From an uncultured Agrobacterium sp. (lineage in GTDB: Bacteria > Pseudomonadota > Alphaproteobacteria > Rhizobiales > Rhizobiaceae): a stretch of 64,000 bases of DNA. This document shows, piece by piece, positions 56,852 through 64,000 of the stretch (positions within the stretch are counted from its first letter, which is position 1; each line of letters begins with the position of its first letter). The notes beneath the pieces were generated by a model, which saw only the letters and a program-made list of their open reading frames with translations, did not search any database and was not told the DNA's origin. Position numbers and translations under genes: made by a program. The stretch spans positions 96,184-160,183 of the forward strand of contig CAJYTK010000005.1 of NCBI GenBank assembly GCA_913777615.1, read 5' to 3'.

Positions 56852-57335
56852 GTGACGCCCCCAAAGCTTTGCCGGCACGACCGGCAGATAACGGTTTCGA
56901 GAATGCCAGTACCCTTGAGGGATGTTCACGACATGGGACGTCTCTGACGGACGCCGCACACATGTAAGCTGAGCCTTCTGCAACCAAACGGAATACCGGA
57001 TCGACCCGGTACGGCAGCGCGGCATCATGCCTGAAAGGAGAGAGTGTCTCCATTTCGCCGTGAAATACGTCACATCTTTATGGTTAATTCCTTGCCTGAA
57101 AGTTAAGAATAGTGGTTTGAGGCAACGAATATTAAAATTTGCCATTGATTTGCAGGAGCTACGCGGGAGTTACCGAGTCACGCATTGGACGCTGTCGAGT
57201 TCTCTGCCGGTTTTTTATCTTTTTTACACGTCACGCGCTGGACAAGCGTTCTACCATTACCCTAAGATAATCAATATGATATTTGCTTTACGGTGATGCT
57301 CTAGCGGACTCGACAGAAACAAGGAGGTTACGATT
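56852..57335. other. AT-rich upstream region of the che operon
   Basis: About 480 bases between divergent units. The part 57060-57300 is clearly richer in A and T than the flanks and probably holds the che operon promoter. The flagellar motif TCGCRCAAG-N9-CTA was not found here. No gene or RNA recognised. Confidence 0.45.
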
Positions 57336-57734
57336 TTGCCATGGATGGGACGACATCGCGGTGTTCCGCGACATCCTGTCAGGTTCGTCAACCTTCTCCT
57401 CGCAGGCATCCTCGTATTTATCGGCACGCCGGCAATGGCGATTTCAAGCTCGACCGTCAAGCTGCAAAGGCTGGAACGAGCCTGCCTTTCGGATGAAGCA
57501 CGCATTTTCTCGTCGCCGGAAAGGTTGCTCAACCAGCCGGAGATCAGCCCTTGCCGACATTTCGTACCCGTCAGCATTCACGACTTTGTTGATACATTTT
57601 TATCCGCCGCTGGGGTGGTAAGACCCTATCTCAAAACCCAGATTGGGTTCGAACCGGAGCGAACTCTTCTCCATCCGGTTCGTCACGTCCGCCAGGCCGC
57701 GCCGCGCGGGCCTCCCATCAACGATTTGTCCTAG
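57336..57734 (+). CDS. Small putative secreted protein, hypothetical
   Basis: 132 codons. After a basic start (MGRHRGVPRHPVRF) comes a signal-like stretch FVNLLLAGILVFIGTPAMA-ISSS, then a region with two Cys (RACLSDEARIFSS; EISPCRHFVPVSIHDFVD). The tail is Arg/Pro-rich and less gene-like, so the 3' end may be wrong. It stands alone before the antiporter operon. No family recognised; the signal peptide is the main reason to list it. Confidence 0.35.
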   Translation: MPWMGRHRGVPRHPVRFVNLLLAGILVFIGTPAMAISSSTVKLQRLERACLSDEARIFSSPERLLNQPEISPCRHFVPVSIHDFVDTFLSAAGVVRPYLKTQIGFEPERTLLHPVRHVRQAAPRGPPINDLS

Positions 57735-57827
57735 TCCGCTGGACCGCCTTTCCTCCATCAAAGGATTGGCATCTCTGGCGGAAGCAGCCACGGAATGTGT
57801 TAACGCCAGAGAAAACTGCCATTATTT

Positions 57828-60746
57828 ATGAGACTTGACGTCATCCTACCCATTTTGATCGCCCTTCCCTTTATTGGCAGTCTCGTGACCGCCATGATGC
57901 CGCGCAACGGCGCGGCGCGTGGACCAGCGGCCCTTGCAGGCGGCATTGCGCTTGTCGGTCTCGTCGCTACGGTTTTTCTTTATCCCAACGTCCGCAACGG
58001 CGCGGTTCTCAAATATGACGTAGAATGGCTGCCGCAACTCGGCCTGAACTTCACGCTGAGATTGGATGGTTTTGCGTGGATGTTCATGATGCTGATTACC
58101 GGGATCGGTTTTCTCGTCGTGCTCTACGCCCGTTATTACATGTCGGCGGAAGACCCGATCCCGCGTTTCTTCGCGTTTCTTCTGTCGTTCATGGGATCTA
58201 TGCTTGGCATCGTGCTGTCGGGCAACGTCATTCTCTTATCGATCTTCTGGGAGATGACCAGTATCTTCTCCTTCCTGCTGATCGGTTACTGGCACAATAA
58301 TGCCACCGCCCGAGACGGCGCCCGTATGGCACTGACGGTCACCGGTATTGGGGGCTTCTGCCTTCTCGCTGGGCTTTTGGTCTTGGGACACATTGCGGGA
58401 AGCTACGATCTCGACGCGATCATCGCGAAGGCGGCAGATGTCAAGGCACATCCGCTTTATCTGACGACACTCATCCTAATCCTGATGGGCGCGCTGACCA
58501 AGAGTGCGCAGTTTCCCTTCCATTTCTGGCTGCCTAACGCAATGGCCGCCCCGACACCCGTTTCGGCGTATCTCCACTCCGCCACCATGGTGAAGGCAGG
58601 CGTGTTCCTGCTGGCCAGGCTCTGGCCGGTTCTAGCCGGCACGCAGGAGTGGTTCTGGCTCGTAGGTTTCGCTGGCATTACCACGCTCCTGCTCGGCGCC
58701 TATTTCGCCATGTTTCAGCAGGATCTGAAAGGTCTGCTCGCCTATTCTACGATCAGCCATCTCGGCCTGATCACGACATTGTTGAGCCTTGGAAGTCCGC
58801 TTGCCGCCGTCGCGGCAATCTTCCACATGGCAAACCATGCCACCTTCAAGGCATCGCTCTTTATGGCAGCTGGCATTATCGACCATGAGACGGGCACGCG
58901 CGATATGCGGCGATTAAGCGGGCTCTATCGCTATCTACCGGCAACCGCGACGCTTGCTATGGCCGCCAGTGCCGCCATGGCAGGCGTACCGCTGTTCAAC
59001 GGCTTTCTCTCCAAGGAAATGTTCTTTGCCGAGGCGATTGAGACCCATGCGGACTCGCTGCTCGACAAGGCGCTTCCCTACGTAGCGACCCTGTCCGGCG
59101 CCTTCGCAGTCGCCTATTCGCTGCGCTTCATCCATACCGTCTTCTTCGGACCGCCGCCCAGCGACATTCCCAATCCGAACCCGCACGAGCCGCCGCGCTG
59201 GATGCGTTTTCCGATCGAGTTTTTGGTGCTCGCCTGCCTGATCGTCGGCGTGGTGCCAAGCCTATCCGTCGGTCCCTTCCTGCATTCGGCGGTGGTATCG
59301 GTTCTCGGTCCGCAAACGCCTTATTACAGCCTGGCGATCTGGCATGGTTTCAACCTGCCTCTCGTCATGAGCATCGTCGCACTGATCGGTGGCGTTGCGA
59401 TCTACGCGCTTCTCGGAGACTACTTCTCCAAGTGCGACGACGGCCCACCGATCTTCCGGCATCTCAGGGGCCAACGTATCTTCGAGCGGATAATCGTCAC
59501 CGTATCGTGGAAGTGGGCGCGCTGGCTGGAAAGCACGCTCGGCACAAGACGATTGCAGCCACAGCTGCGCATTCTGATCTTTGTCGCGCTCGTTGCCGGT
59601 TTTTCGCCGCTGGTGTCTTCGCAATTCTCACTCACCCTTCCGCGGGTCACGTCCTTCGATCCGATCTTCGCGATTCTCTGGGGCATCGGCATGATCGCGG
59701 CCATGGGCGCTGCCTGGCAGGCAAAATATCATCGCCTCGCCGCCCTGGTCATGCTGGGCGTTTCCGGTCTCGTGACCTGCCTGACATTTGTCTGGCTATC
59801 TGCGCCCGATCTCGCCATCACCCAATTGCTTGTCGAGATCGTCACGCTCGTGCTGATCCTGCTCGGTCTTCGCTGGCTACCCAAGCGCATGGTGAAGGTT
59901 GACAACAACAACGAGCTGCCGGCCCAACTCCGTCGCGGGCGCGACTTCCTGCTGGCTGTCTTCTGCGGCATCGGCATGACGGTGATCGCCTATGCGGTTA
60001 TGACGTTGCCTGTGCCGAACACCATCGCCAACTATTTCCTCGAGCGAGCCTATAGCGAAGGTGGCGGTACCAATGTGGTCAACGTCATCCTCGTCGATTT
60101 CCGCGGCTTCGACACGATGGGTGAGATCGCGGTTCTAGCGATCGTCGGTTTGACCGTCTTCGCGCTTTTGCGTCGTTTCCGTCCGGCGCAGGATAGTGTT
60201 GGGCTACCTGAGCAGCAATTGATCCAGAATGCTTTTGATGCCGAAAGCCCGGAGCGCAGCAAGGGCGATACGGTGCGCGACTATCTGCTCGTGCCTTCGG
60301 TTATCATGCAGTGGATGTTCCCGGTCATCGTTACCTTCTCGATCTTCCTCTTTATGCGCGGTCACGATCTCCCGGGCGGCGGGTTCGCCGCGGGCATCAC
60401 CATGGCGATCGCTTTCCTGCTGCAATATCTGGCAGGCGGTACGCGCTGGGCGGAAGATCGCATCCGTATTTTGCCCCTGCGGTGGATGGGCTTCGGCCTG
60501 CTGATGGCAGCCTCGACAGGGATGGGCTCGTGGTATTTCGGCTATCCGTTCCTGACCTCCTACTTCCAGTATACGGAAATTCCCTACATCGGGAAAATGC
60601 CGACGGCGTCGGCCCTGCTCTTCGATCTCGGTGTCTTCTCACTCGTGGTCGGCTCCACGGTTCTGATTTTGATAGCACTGGCGCACCAATCATTGCGTAA
60701 CTACAAGCTACGCACACCCGACGCCGCCAAAGCGGAGGATGTGTAA
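57828..60746 (+). CDS. mrpA: Mrp/Pha-type cation/proton antiporter subunit A (fused A-B)
   Basis: 972 residues, strongly hydrophobic with many membrane helices. The first 500 residues match the proton-pumping complex I family (NuoL-like: ISIFWEMTSIFSFLLIGYW; PVSAYLHSATMVKAG; LLAYSTISHLGLITTLLSLG). The C-terminal part (about 820-950, MFPVIVTFSIFLFMRGHDLPGGGF) is the MrpB domain, so A and B are fused, as in PhaAB of Sinorhizobium. The complex expels Na+ or K+ against protons for pH and salt tolerance. It overlaps the C subunit start by one base. Confidence 0.94.
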   Translation: MRLDVILPILIALPFIGSLVTAMMPRNGAARGPAALAGGIALVGLVATVFLYPNVRNGAVLKYDVEWLPQLGLNFTLRLDGFAWMFMMLITGIGFLVVLYARYYMSAEDPIPRFFAFLLSFMGSMLGIVLSGNVILLSIFWEMTSIFSFLLIGYWHNNATARDGARMALTVTGIGGFCLLAGLLVLGHIAGSYDLDAIIAKAADVKAHPLYLTTLILILMGALTKSAQFPFHFWLPNAMAAPTPVSAYLHSATMVKAGVFLLARLWPVLAGTQEWFWLVGFAGITTLLLGAYFAMFQQDLKGLLAYSTISHLGLITTLLSLGSPLAAVAAIFHMANHATFKASLFMAAGIIDHETGTRDMRRLSGLYRYLPATATLAMAASAAMAGVPLFNGFLSKEMFFAEAIETHADSLLDKALPYVATLSGAFAVAYSLRFIHTVFFGPPPSDIPNPNPHEPPRWMRFPIEFLVLACLIVGVVPSLSVGPFLHSAVVSVLGPQTPYYSLAIWHGFNLPLVMSIVALIGGVAIYALLGDYFSKCDDGPPIFRHLRGQRIFERIIVTVSWKWARWLESTLGTRRLQPQLRILIFVALVAGFSPLVSSQFSLTLPRVTSFDPIFAILWGIGMIAAMGAAWQAKYHRLAALVMLGVSGLVTCLTFVWLSAPDLAITQLLVEIVTLVLILLGLRWLPKRMVKVDNNNELPAQLRRGRDFLLAVFCGIGMTVIAYAVMTLPVPNTIANYFLERAYSEGGGTNVVNVILVDFRGFDTMGEIAVLAIVGLTVFALLRRFRPAQDSVGLPEQQLIQNAFDAESPERSKGDTVRDYLLVPSVIMQWMFPVIVTFSIFLFMRGHDLPGGGFAAGITMAIAFLLQYLAGGTRWAEDRIRILPLRWMGFGLLMAASTGMGSWYFGYPFLTSYFQYTEIPYIGKMPTASALLFDLGVFSLVVGSTVLILIALAHQSLRNYKLRTPDAAKAEDV

Positions 60747-61081
60747 TGGAACTTATTCTCGCCATCGGCATCGGCGTGATGACGGGATCGGGCGTCTGGC
60801 TCATCCTTCGTCCGCGCACCTATCAAGTCATTGTCGGCCTGTCTCTGCTGTCCTATGCCGTCAACCTCTTCATCTTCGGAGTGGGCGGCATCAAGACCAA
60901 CGCGCCGCCTGTCCTGCTTGACGGAGTTGCAACCTCACAGCTGGCCGACCCCGTGCCGCAGGCACTGGTATTGACGGCGATCGTGATTGGCTTTGCCACG
61001 ACTGCCCTCTTCCTCGTGGTGCTTCTTGCCGCGCGTGGTTTGACCGGCACTGACCATGTAGACGGGAGGGAGAGCAAGTGA
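60746..61081 (+). CDS. mrpC: Mrp/Pha-type cation/proton antiporter subunit C
   Basis: 111 residues with three membrane helices; NuoK-like (GIGVMTGSGVWLILRPRTYQVIVGLSLLSYAVNLFIFG split over residues 7-45) and a second helix pair with ALVLTAIVIGFATTALFLVVLL. It starts in the stop codon of the A subunit and ends 4 nt inside the D subunit start, typical tight coupling. Confidence 0.93.
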   Translation: MELILAIGIGVMTGSGVWLILRPRTYQVIVGLSLLSYAVNLFIFGVGGIKTNAPPVLLDGVATSQLADPVPQALVLTAIVIGFATTALFLVVLLAARGLTGTDHVDGRESK

Positions 61082-62724
61082 ACTCATTCCCATCACACAT
61101 CGTCATCGCACCCATTCTGGTGCCGTTGATCACCGGCGCGATCCTGCTCTTCATCGATGAGCGCAAGCGCAAAACCAAGGCAGCAATCAGCTTCATCTCG
61201 ACACTGGTGCTGCTCGCCGTTTCCATTGGGCTCTTCATCGAGGTCAATTCGACGGTGAACACCGAAATCGCCGCGATCATTTCCACCGGCGTCTATCTTC
61301 TCGGCAACTGGCCCGCCCCATTCGGCATCGTGCTGGTGGCGGACCGTCTTTCGGGGTTGATGGTGCTTCTGGTGTCACTATTGGCGATACCGTCGCTCGT
61401 CTATTCGCTGGCCAAGTGGCACAAGTCGGGTGCGCATTTCCATTCCCTCTTCCATCTGATGCTGATGGGCGTAAACGGCGCGTTTCTGACCGGCGACCTC
61501 TTTAACCTCTTCGTCTTCTTTGAAGTGATGCTGGCTGCATCCTACGGTCTGCTGCTGCACGGTTCCGGGCAGTTGAGGGTAAAAGCCGGTCTGCACTACG
61601 TGGCGATCAACCTCGTCGCAGCATTGTTCTTCCTGATCGGCGTCAGCTTGATCTACGGCGTGACCGGCACGCTCAACATGGGCGATCTGGCCCAGCGCAT
61701 TGCAGGCCTCAATCCCGACCAGCGCATGCTGCTGGAAACCGGTGCAGCGGTGCTCGGCATCGCCTTTCTCGTCAAGGCCGGCATGTGGCCGCTAAACTTC
61801 TGGCTACCTTCCGCTTACGGCGCGGCGTCTGCACCTATTGGCGGCATCTTCGCCATCATGAGCAAGGTCGGCATCTATGTGATCGCGCGTCTTTCCTTCC
61901 TGCTTTTCGGCCAGACAGCCGGAGATTCTGCCGGTTTTGGCCACGACGCGCTGTTGATCGGCGGGATCGCCACCATCGTCTTCGGTACGATCGGCGTACT
62001 TGCCTCGCAGGCACTTGGGCGCCTTGCAGGCTTTTCGGTTCTGGTTTCGTCGGGAACGCTGCTGGCCGCCATGGGCACCGGCAACCCGATGGTTGCCGCA
62101 GGCGCGCTTTATTATCTCGTCAGTTCCACACTCACCATCAGCGCCTTCTTCATGCTGATCGAACTGGTGGAACGTGGACAGGATGCGGGCGCCAACGTTC
62201 TTGCCGTCACCATGGAAGCCTATGGCGATGGCGACGACGATGACGAGGAAGACGAGGTCGGCGTCACCATGCCCGGCACGATGGCCGTGCTTGGAACCTG
62301 CTTTGCTGCATGCGGCATTTTGCTGGCCGGATTGCCGCCGCTCTCAGGTTTCATCGCAAAGTTCTCGATGCTCTCTGCCATCCTCAATCCGCAAGGATTG
62401 AGCGCCGACAATACGGTGTCGACGCTTTCGTGGTGGCTCGTCTTCCTTATTGTTTTCTCTGGGCTTGCAGCGCTGATCTCCATGACGCGTGCTGGTATTC
62501 GCACTTTCTGGGGATCGCTCGAAGGAACGGTACCTCGTGTATTCGTTATCGAAATCGCACCTGTCATGCTGCTTCTGGCCATGACGCTTGCCATGACCGT
62601 GCAGGCCGGTCCGATCATGCGATACATGCAGGAAACCGCACGCATCCTCGACCTGCCGGAAAGCTATATTCAGGGCGTAATGACGGCACCGCGTGCGGGT
62701 AACGCCGGGGAGTCCGCGCAATGA
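61078..62724 (+). CDS. mrpD: Mrp/Pha-type cation/proton antiporter subunit D
   Basis: 548 residues, likely GTG start, NuoN/NuoM-like proton-pumping fold with LFNLFVFFEVMLAASYGLLLHG, KAGMWPLNFWLPSAYGAASAP and ALYYLVSSTLTISAFFMLIEL. A run of Asp and Glu (about residues 382-396, DGDDDDEEDE) sits in the cytosolic or periplasmic loop after EAY. This acidic insert is unusual for MrpD. Overlaps with neighbours are 4 nt at each end. Confidence 0.94.
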   Translation: MNSFPSHIVIAPILVPLITGAILLFIDERKRKTKAAISFISTLVLLAVSIGLFIEVNSTVNTEIAAIISTGVYLLGNWPAPFGIVLVADRLSGLMVLLVSLLAIPSLVYSLAKWHKSGAHFHSLFHLMLMGVNGAFLTGDLFNLFVFFEVMLAASYGLLLHGSGQLRVKAGLHYVAINLVAALFFLIGVSLIYGVTGTLNMGDLAQRIAGLNPDQRMLLETGAAVLGIAFLVKAGMWPLNFWLPSAYGAASAPIGGIFAIMSKVGIYVIARLSFLLFGQTAGDSAGFGHDALLIGGIATIVFGTIGVLASQALGRLAGFSVLVSSGTLLAAMGTGNPMVAAGALYYLVSSTLTISAFFMLIELVERGQDAGANVLAVTMEAYGDGDDDDEEDEVGVTMPGTMAVLGTCFAACGILLAGLPPLSGFIAKFSMLSAILNPQGLSADNTVSTLSWWLVFLIVFSGLAALISMTRAGIRTFWGSLEGTVPRVFVIEIAPVMLLLAMTLAMTVQAGPIMRYMQETARILDLPESYIQGVMTAPRAGNAGESAQ

Positions 62725-63209
62725 TAAGCCGCATCCTCCCCTACCCGGTCCTGACTTTGTCGCTCATCGTCTTCTGGATGACGATCAACAGCTTCTCGCC
62801 GGGACATCTCCTCCTCGGAACAGCGGTGGCGCTTGTTGCCTCCTGGTCCATGGCCTCTCTTCGCCCTTCGAAGCCCCGCATCCGTAGCTGGACTGCGGTC
62901 ATCAAGCTCATCGCGATCGTGTTGTACGACATCATAAGGTCGAACATCTCGGTCGCTACACTCATTCTTTTCGGGCGGAAGAGAAACAGCAAGTCCGGCT
63001 TTCTGACGGTTCCACTCGACCTTCGCGATCCATTCGGTCTTGCGGTTCTGTCCATCATTCTGACGGCCACGCCGGGTAGCGCATGGCTGGAGTACAATTC
63101 CTCGCAAGGCACATTGCTGATCCACGTACTGGACAATGTCAGCGAGACGGCATGGATCAATCTCATCAAGAACCGATATGAAAAAATGCTGATGGAGATA
63201 TTCGAATGA
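62721..63209 (+). CDS. mrpE: Mrp/Pha-type cation/proton antiporter subunit E
   Basis: 162 residues with two or three N-terminal membrane helices and the MrpE pattern IVLYDIIRSNISVATLIL, then TATPGSAWLEY and VLDNVSETAWINLIKNRYEK. It is an accessory subunit needed for assembly. The gene is coupled by 4-nt overlaps to D and F. Confidence 0.93.
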   Translation: MISRILPYPVLTLSLIVFWMTINSFSPGHLLLGTAVALVASWSMASLRPSKPRIRSWTAVIKLIAIVLYDIIRSNISVATLILFGRKRNSKSGFLTVPLDLRDPFGLAVLSIILTATPGSAWLEYNSSQGTLLIHVLDNVSETAWINLIKNRYEKMLMEIFE

Positions 63210-63487
63210 GTTCGATTATCCTTTTCTGGTCCTTTTCTCTGGCCCAACTGTTTCTGGGAATTGCCATGGCAATCTCCGTTTATCGCATCGCGATCGGTCC
63301 ACGGGCTCAAGATCGCGTGCTTGGCGTCGACACGCTCTATGTCAGCTCCATGTTGCTTTTGATGACCTTTGGTCTGCGCACCGGCAATGACATCTATTTC
63401 GAGGCCGCACTTCTGATGTCCATCCTCGGCTTTGTGTCGACTGTGGCACTTTCCAAGTTCCTGATGCGTGGTGAGGTGATCGAATGA
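63206..63487 (+). CDS. mrpF: Mrp/Pha-type cation/proton antiporter subunit F
   Basis: 93 residues with three membrane helices. The MrpF core is YRIAIGPRAQDRVLGVDTLYV. ATGA overlaps link it to E and G. Confidence 0.93.
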   Translation: MSSIILFWSFSLAQLFLGIAMAISVYRIAIGPRAQDRVLGVDTLYVSSMLLLMTFGLRTGNDIYFEAALLMSILGFVSTVALSKFLMRGEVIE

Positions 63488-63837
63488 TCGACGCGGCAGA
63501 ATTTCCGCTCTGGGCAGCCATTCTCGTTGCCTTCTTCGTCCTGCTCGGCTCTTCACTGACGCTGGTCGGCACAATCGGCTTTGCCAAGCTGCAGAGCTTC
63601 TATGAAAGACTGCACGCCCCCACACTCGGCACGAGCTGGGGAACGGGCGGCATCGTCATGGCGTCCATCATCTATTTCTCTGTGTCCGGCGAACGCTTCG
63701 TCTTCCACGAAATCTTCATCGGCATCTTCATGACAGTGACGACGCCCGTTTCATTGATGCTTCTCGGTCGTGCTGCTCTCTATCGCGACCGCGCCGAGCA
63801 GAATCCAAGCAAGCCGAACCAGCCGGAAAAGCTGTGA
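63484..63837 (+). CDS. mrpG: Mrp/Pha-type cation/proton antiporter subunit G
   Basis: 117 residues with three membrane helices. The MrpG core is LVGTIGFAKLQSFYERLHAPTLG, followed by a polar tail. It ends the operon; no clear terminator is seen in the 163 bases to the window edge. Confidence 0.93.
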   Translation: MIDAAEFPLWAAILVAFFVLLGSSLTLVGTIGFAKLQSFYERLHAPTLGTSWGTGGIVMASIIYFSVSGERFVFHEIFIGIFMTVTTPVSLMLLGRAALYRDRAEQNPSKPNQPEKL

Positions 63838-63872
63838 CGCATCTGATCGGCAACAGGGTTGAACGCAGCTAA

Positions 63873-63925
63873 CTAGAGCGTTTCCTTGTTAAATAGAAAC
63901 AGTTCTGTTGGTTCAAACGGGATCG
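63873..63925. repeat. Short rhizobial intergenic repeat, related to 26338-26376
   Basis: It begins TAGAGCGTTTCC and continues TTGTTAAATAGAAAC, where GTTTC and GAAAC can pair. It shares GAGCGTTTCC with the palindrome at 26338-26376. It lies 36 nt after the antiporter operon. Confidence 0.4.
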
Positions 63926-64000
63926 ACTGATTGTCCGGGCGGCGCGTGCCGTAGCCAACGCATACGGCCAAGCCGTCCGGGCAAGCAGGTGGCCCGTTTC

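Noticed and set aside
56852-57145. N-terminal extension of the cytoplasmic chemoreceptor to 57145
   Set aside because: The extra 98 codons come from AT-rich upstream DNA and do not resemble globin-coupled sensors; the TTG at 56851 gives the usual family length.
57640-57700. tRNA-like GGTTCGAACC box
   Set aside because: The T-loop-like decamer is not accompanied by an acceptor stem, D-arm or anticodon arm at the right distances.

Overview
The window is a chromosomal motility and chemotaxis region of an alphaproteobacterium of the Rhizobiaceae. The evidence is the master regulator pair VisN/VisR, the OmpR-like regulator Rem, FlaF, the periplasmic motor protein MotC, four short flagellins, a cytoplasmic receptor heading a mcp-STAS-cheY1-cheA-cheR-cheB-cheY2-cheD-cheT operon, and a fused MrpA/B antiporter. 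The che operon has no cheW, which fits the Agrobacterium side of the family better than Sinorhizobium or Rhizobium (comparison from memory, not a search).

Layout. 1-4.1 kb (minus strand): flgE-flgK-flgL-flaF, running off the left edge. 4.3-10.5 kb (minus): rem, then a FliH-like gene-motB-motC-fliK-lytic transglycosylase. 10.9-15.3 kb (minus): four flagellins, the three upstream ones as separate units with their own terminators and a shared leader hairpin. 15.7-17.6 kb (plus): a TPR/GT41 glycosyltransferase. 17.7-20.4 kb (minus): flgF-fliI-membrane protein. 20.9-26.2 kb (plus): motA-fliM-fliN-fliG, then flhB and a small conserved protein. 26.4-33.8 kb: aminotransferase, mscL, a symporter-histidine kinase hybrid and a transmembrane chemoreceptor. 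34.1-37.6 kb (minus): fliF, visN, visR. 37.8-48.6 kb (minus): an accessory block of a second TPR/GT41 glycosyltransferase, UDP-galactopyranose mutase (glf) and a 2451-residue protein built from about 300 octapeptides. 49.0-56.9 kb (minus): the che operon. 57.8-63.8 kb (plus): a six-gene Mrp/Pha cation/proton antiporter operon.

How it fits together. The genes supply the hook, filament, stator, MS/C ring, export ATPase, gate subunit, regulators and excitation/adaptation proteins. A bipartite upstream motif, TCGCRCAAG-N9-CTA(G/A/C), was found by eye before flgE, the FliH-like/motB operon, flgF, motA and fliF. The same motif, with the same 9-nt spacing, lies before the second glycosyltransferase and before the giant repeat gene. 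This is the best evidence that the accessory block belongs to the flagellar regulon. My hypothesis is a flagellum-linked glycosylation/repeat-protein system: a giant Ser/Thr-rich octapeptide protein, co-regulated with flagella, with a GT41 transferase and a galactofuranose-precursor enzyme encoded beside it.

The usual flgB-flgC-fliE-flgG-flgA-flgI-flgH-fliL-fliP block is not in the window. The place where I expect it, between the fliI operon and the flagellins, holds the first glycosyltransferase instead.
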